Source: Symploca sp. SIO2E6 | GTDB lineage: Bacteria; Cyanobacteriota; Cyanobacteriia; Cyanobacteriales; Coleofasciculaceae | NCBI GenBank assembly: GCA_010672425.1 | Contig: JAAHGR010000005.1 | Coordinates: 1 to 36,127, forward strand | Length of the DNA stretch: 36,127 nt | Reading direction: 5' to 3' | In this document: positions 34,789-36,127 of the stretch, one piece after another | How positions within the stretch are numbered: position 1 is the stretch's first letter | Layout: every line of letters begins with the position of its first letter | The notes under the pieces: model-generated | Seen by the model: the letters and a program-made list of their open reading frames with translations, nothing else | What the model was told of the DNA's origin: nothing | Database searches by the model: none | Program-made: the position numbers and the translations under genes

Positions 34789-35817
34789 ATGATTCCTTCC
34801 ATGAAACTTCTGAGTATTTGCGATCCTACTCGATATAAGAATCTGCCTTGGGGTGTGCCGATTTTCTACCAACGGCTGTCACTCGACCCCAGAGTAGAGT
34901 TTTACCACACTCCAAGTTCCCAGGTATTTGCCGGACACTTGCCCAAAGTCCAGGTTGCTTCAGCGGCAGGGGAGTTAACCTACGAGGAATTTGTAGCCTT
35001 GAGTGATGCTGCCGAAGACCGGCTCGATTTGGCAAGCATTGATCTGGTGTTTTGCCGAACACTAAAACCGTTTCCTCCCGATTATCTAAATCGGTTGACT
35101 GCCTGGGAAAAGTTTACCCGCTTTGTCAACCGTCCTTCTAGTAAAAAAGAACAAATCAAACCTGATTTTTTATTAGAGGTAGCCAAGGGTTATATCCCAG
35201 AGGGAATCACCACTGCTGAATGGACCCAAGCCTTGGAATTTTTTGAGCAGTTTCAGATCATTGTCGCGAAACAGGCAAATAGCTGTGGTGGACGCGGAGT
35301 GTTCAAGATTTGGTATCAAAACGGTGTCTTTCAGGTGGATAACTTTTTGAGAGGAACGCGAACCTTTGCACAGTTTTCTGAGGTGATGAGTTATCTCCAA
35401 GAGGGACAAGTTGAGCCCATACAGTTCTTTCGTTATCTCCATCGCACCGATGCAGGGGATAAACGCATTGTTGTTGTGGACGGCGAAATCTATGGTAGCT
35501 ATCTACGGCGCTCAAAAAGCGGCCATTGGGTCAATAATTTCAGCTGTGATGGAGAATGTATCCTCGCAGATATTACTGATGAGGAACGTGAGGCTATCGA
35601 GCATACGGTAGTTCATTATCAGGCAATGGGACTACATACCCTAGGCTACGACTTTTTATTAGATAACGATGGCACTAGGCGTATTAGTGAAATCAATGCA
35701 GGCAATGTTAATGGGTTTATCCATTTGGAAAGTTTGACTGGACAACCTGTTATGGAGCGCTTTATTAGTTGGTTAATCGAGTATGCCCAGCGTCCTCCTG
35801 TGAAAGCAATTACTTAA
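34789..35817 (+). CDS. ATP-grasp ligase, glutathione-synthase/RimK-like
   Basis: This 342-residue protein looks like an ATP-grasp enzyme, which joins a carboxylate to an amine (or similar nucleophile) through an acyl-phosphate. The N-terminal part (LLSICDPTRYKNLPWG, then DLVFCRTLKPFPP) resembles the substrate-binding domain of glutathione synthetase-like enzymes. The middle shows the ATP-binding stretch IIVAKQANSCGGRGVFKI, and later RIVVVDGEIYGSYLRR. The C-terminal metal site reads EINAGNVNGF, with the Glu and Asn that hold Mg2+. The substrate is unknown. With an EamA transporter before it and a GNAT acetyltransferase after it, a small peptide or amino-acid conjugate is a likely product. ATG 34801 (Met5) is an alternative start; neither has a normal ribosome site because a heptamer array fills that position. 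Confidence 0.8.
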   Translation: MIPSMKLLSICDPTRYKNLPWGVPIFYQRLSLDPRVEFYHTPSSQVFAGHLPKVQVASAAGELTYEEFVALSDAAEDRLDLASIDLVFCRTLKPFPPDYLNRLTAWEKFTRFVNRPSSKKEQIKPDFLLEVAKGYIPEGITTAEWTQALEFFEQFQIIVAKQANSCGGRGVFKIWYQNGVFQVDNFLRGTRTFAQFSEVMSYLQEGQVEPIQFFRYLHRTDAGDKRIVVVDGEIYGSYLRRSKSGHWVNNFSCDGECILADITDEEREAIEHTVVHYQAMGLHTLGYDFLLDNDGTRRISEINAGNVNGFIHLESLTGQPVMERFISWLIEYAQRPPVKAIT

Positions 35818-35818
35818 G

Positions 35819-35901
35819 TTTGTTGTTGGTTGTTTGTTGTTGGTTATTTGTTGTTGGTTGTTTGTTGTTGGTTGTTTGTTGTTGGTTATTTGTTGTTTGT
35901 C
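35819..35901. repeat. GTTGTTTGTTG-type tandem repeat
   Basis: Repeats of ttgttggttgtttg and close variants with a period of about 14 bp (two heptamers). It is related in opposite orientation to the ACAAACA array at 23966. Confidence 0.88.
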
Positions 35902-35958
35902 ATTGGTCATTACTCATTACTCATTACTCATTACTCATTACTTATTACTTATTACTTA
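35902..35958. repeat. TACTCAT/TACTTAT heptamer array before a start codon
   Basis: About seven copies that end three bases before the ATG at 35962. Confidence 0.92.
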
Positions 35959-35961
35959 AAA

Positions 35962-36127
35962 ATGTCTTCTCTAACCATTCGTCCAGCAGAACCCAAAGAC
36001 TATGAAGCGATCGCCTCGATTTATAATGAAGCGATCGCCTATGGTGGTATCACGATGGATGGTCGTACCTATACAGCAGAAGATATTCAAGCGATCGTCC
36101 AAAAAATGCATCATCGAGAAGCATTAT
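35962..36127 (+). CDS. GNAT N-acetyltransferase, phosphinothricin acetyltransferase-like (partial)
   Basis: Only the first 55 codons are present; the gene runs off the right edge. The start SLTIRPAEPKDYEAIASIYN is the typical first strand and helix of GNAT proteins, and the following NEAI and TYTAEDI resemble the phosphinothricin/methionine sulfoximine acetyltransferase group. These enzymes move an acetyl group from acetyl-CoA to the amine of small amino-acid-like compounds. Two HIP1 octamers lie within about 30 bp in this short stretch, both in frame. The upstream ATP-grasp and transporter genes are on the same strand. The acceptor is unknown, and the catalytic part lies outside the window. 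Confidence 0.78.
   Translation, partial: MSSLTIRPAEPKDYEAIASIYNEAIAYGGITMDGRTYTAEDIQAIVQKMHHREAL

Noticed and set aside
1..36127. tRNA or rRNA genes
   Set aside because: No cloverleaf with a TTCRA-type arm and no rRNA-like sequence was noticed by reading; a covariance-model scan was not possible.

Overview
The window comes from a filamentous cyanobacterium. The evidence is ntcA, many GCGATCGC (HIP1) octamers, a DUF3084 protein, a cyanobacterial-type FAAL/NRPS/PKS assembly line, and dense 7-bp tandem repeats between genes. The genus cannot be fixed from the sequence alone.

Left part (1-16.2 kb): a minus-strand DUF3084 coiled-coil membrane protein is divergent from a three-gene plus-strand operon. 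Gene 1 (3613 aa) reads FAAL, ACP, C, remnant A C-subdomain, AMP-ligase of the McyG/AerA type, KR, ACP, KS, AT. Gene 2 (482 aa) is C-methyltransferase plus ACP. Gene 3 (600 aa) is TubC docking, C, PCP. Read in order, the line would load a fatty acid, acylate an alpha-hydroxy acid made by reducing a bound alpha-keto acid, add one malonyl unit and C-methylate it. It then meets a C-PCP module with no adenylation domain and no thioesterase. Domain calls are from motifs; the product is inference.

Middle part (16.2-23.8 kb): on the minus strand, ntcA is followed 47 bp later by a very large protein kinase/AAA/TPR-like gene. A single in-frame TAA separates it from its GAF/SpoIIE-type PP2C end. fabI (enoyl-ACP reductase) is divergent from ntcA across a 480-bp spacer with strong hairpins.

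Right-middle part (23.8-30.5 kb): an accessory graveyard. A TcdB-like insecticidal-toxin fragment has three different tandem-repeat arrays in place of its 5' end, and its 3' end lies in a duplicated MITE-like repeat. It is followed by interspersed repeats, a vapBC-type toxin-antitoxin pair, a small HTH gene with its own promoter and operator-like dyad, and a LamG plus TcA (VRP1)-like fragment.

Right end (30.5-36.1 kb): a plus-strand run of a small anchored protein, a ferric-reductase-like/Rieske fusion, a single-pass Cys-motif protein, an EamA transporter, a glutathione-synthase-like ATP-grasp ligase and a GNAT acetyltransferase cut by the window edge. Nearly every gap here holds a heptamer array, and several arrays end within a few bases of a start codon. 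The same repeat types also sit in frame inside linkers of the megasynthase.
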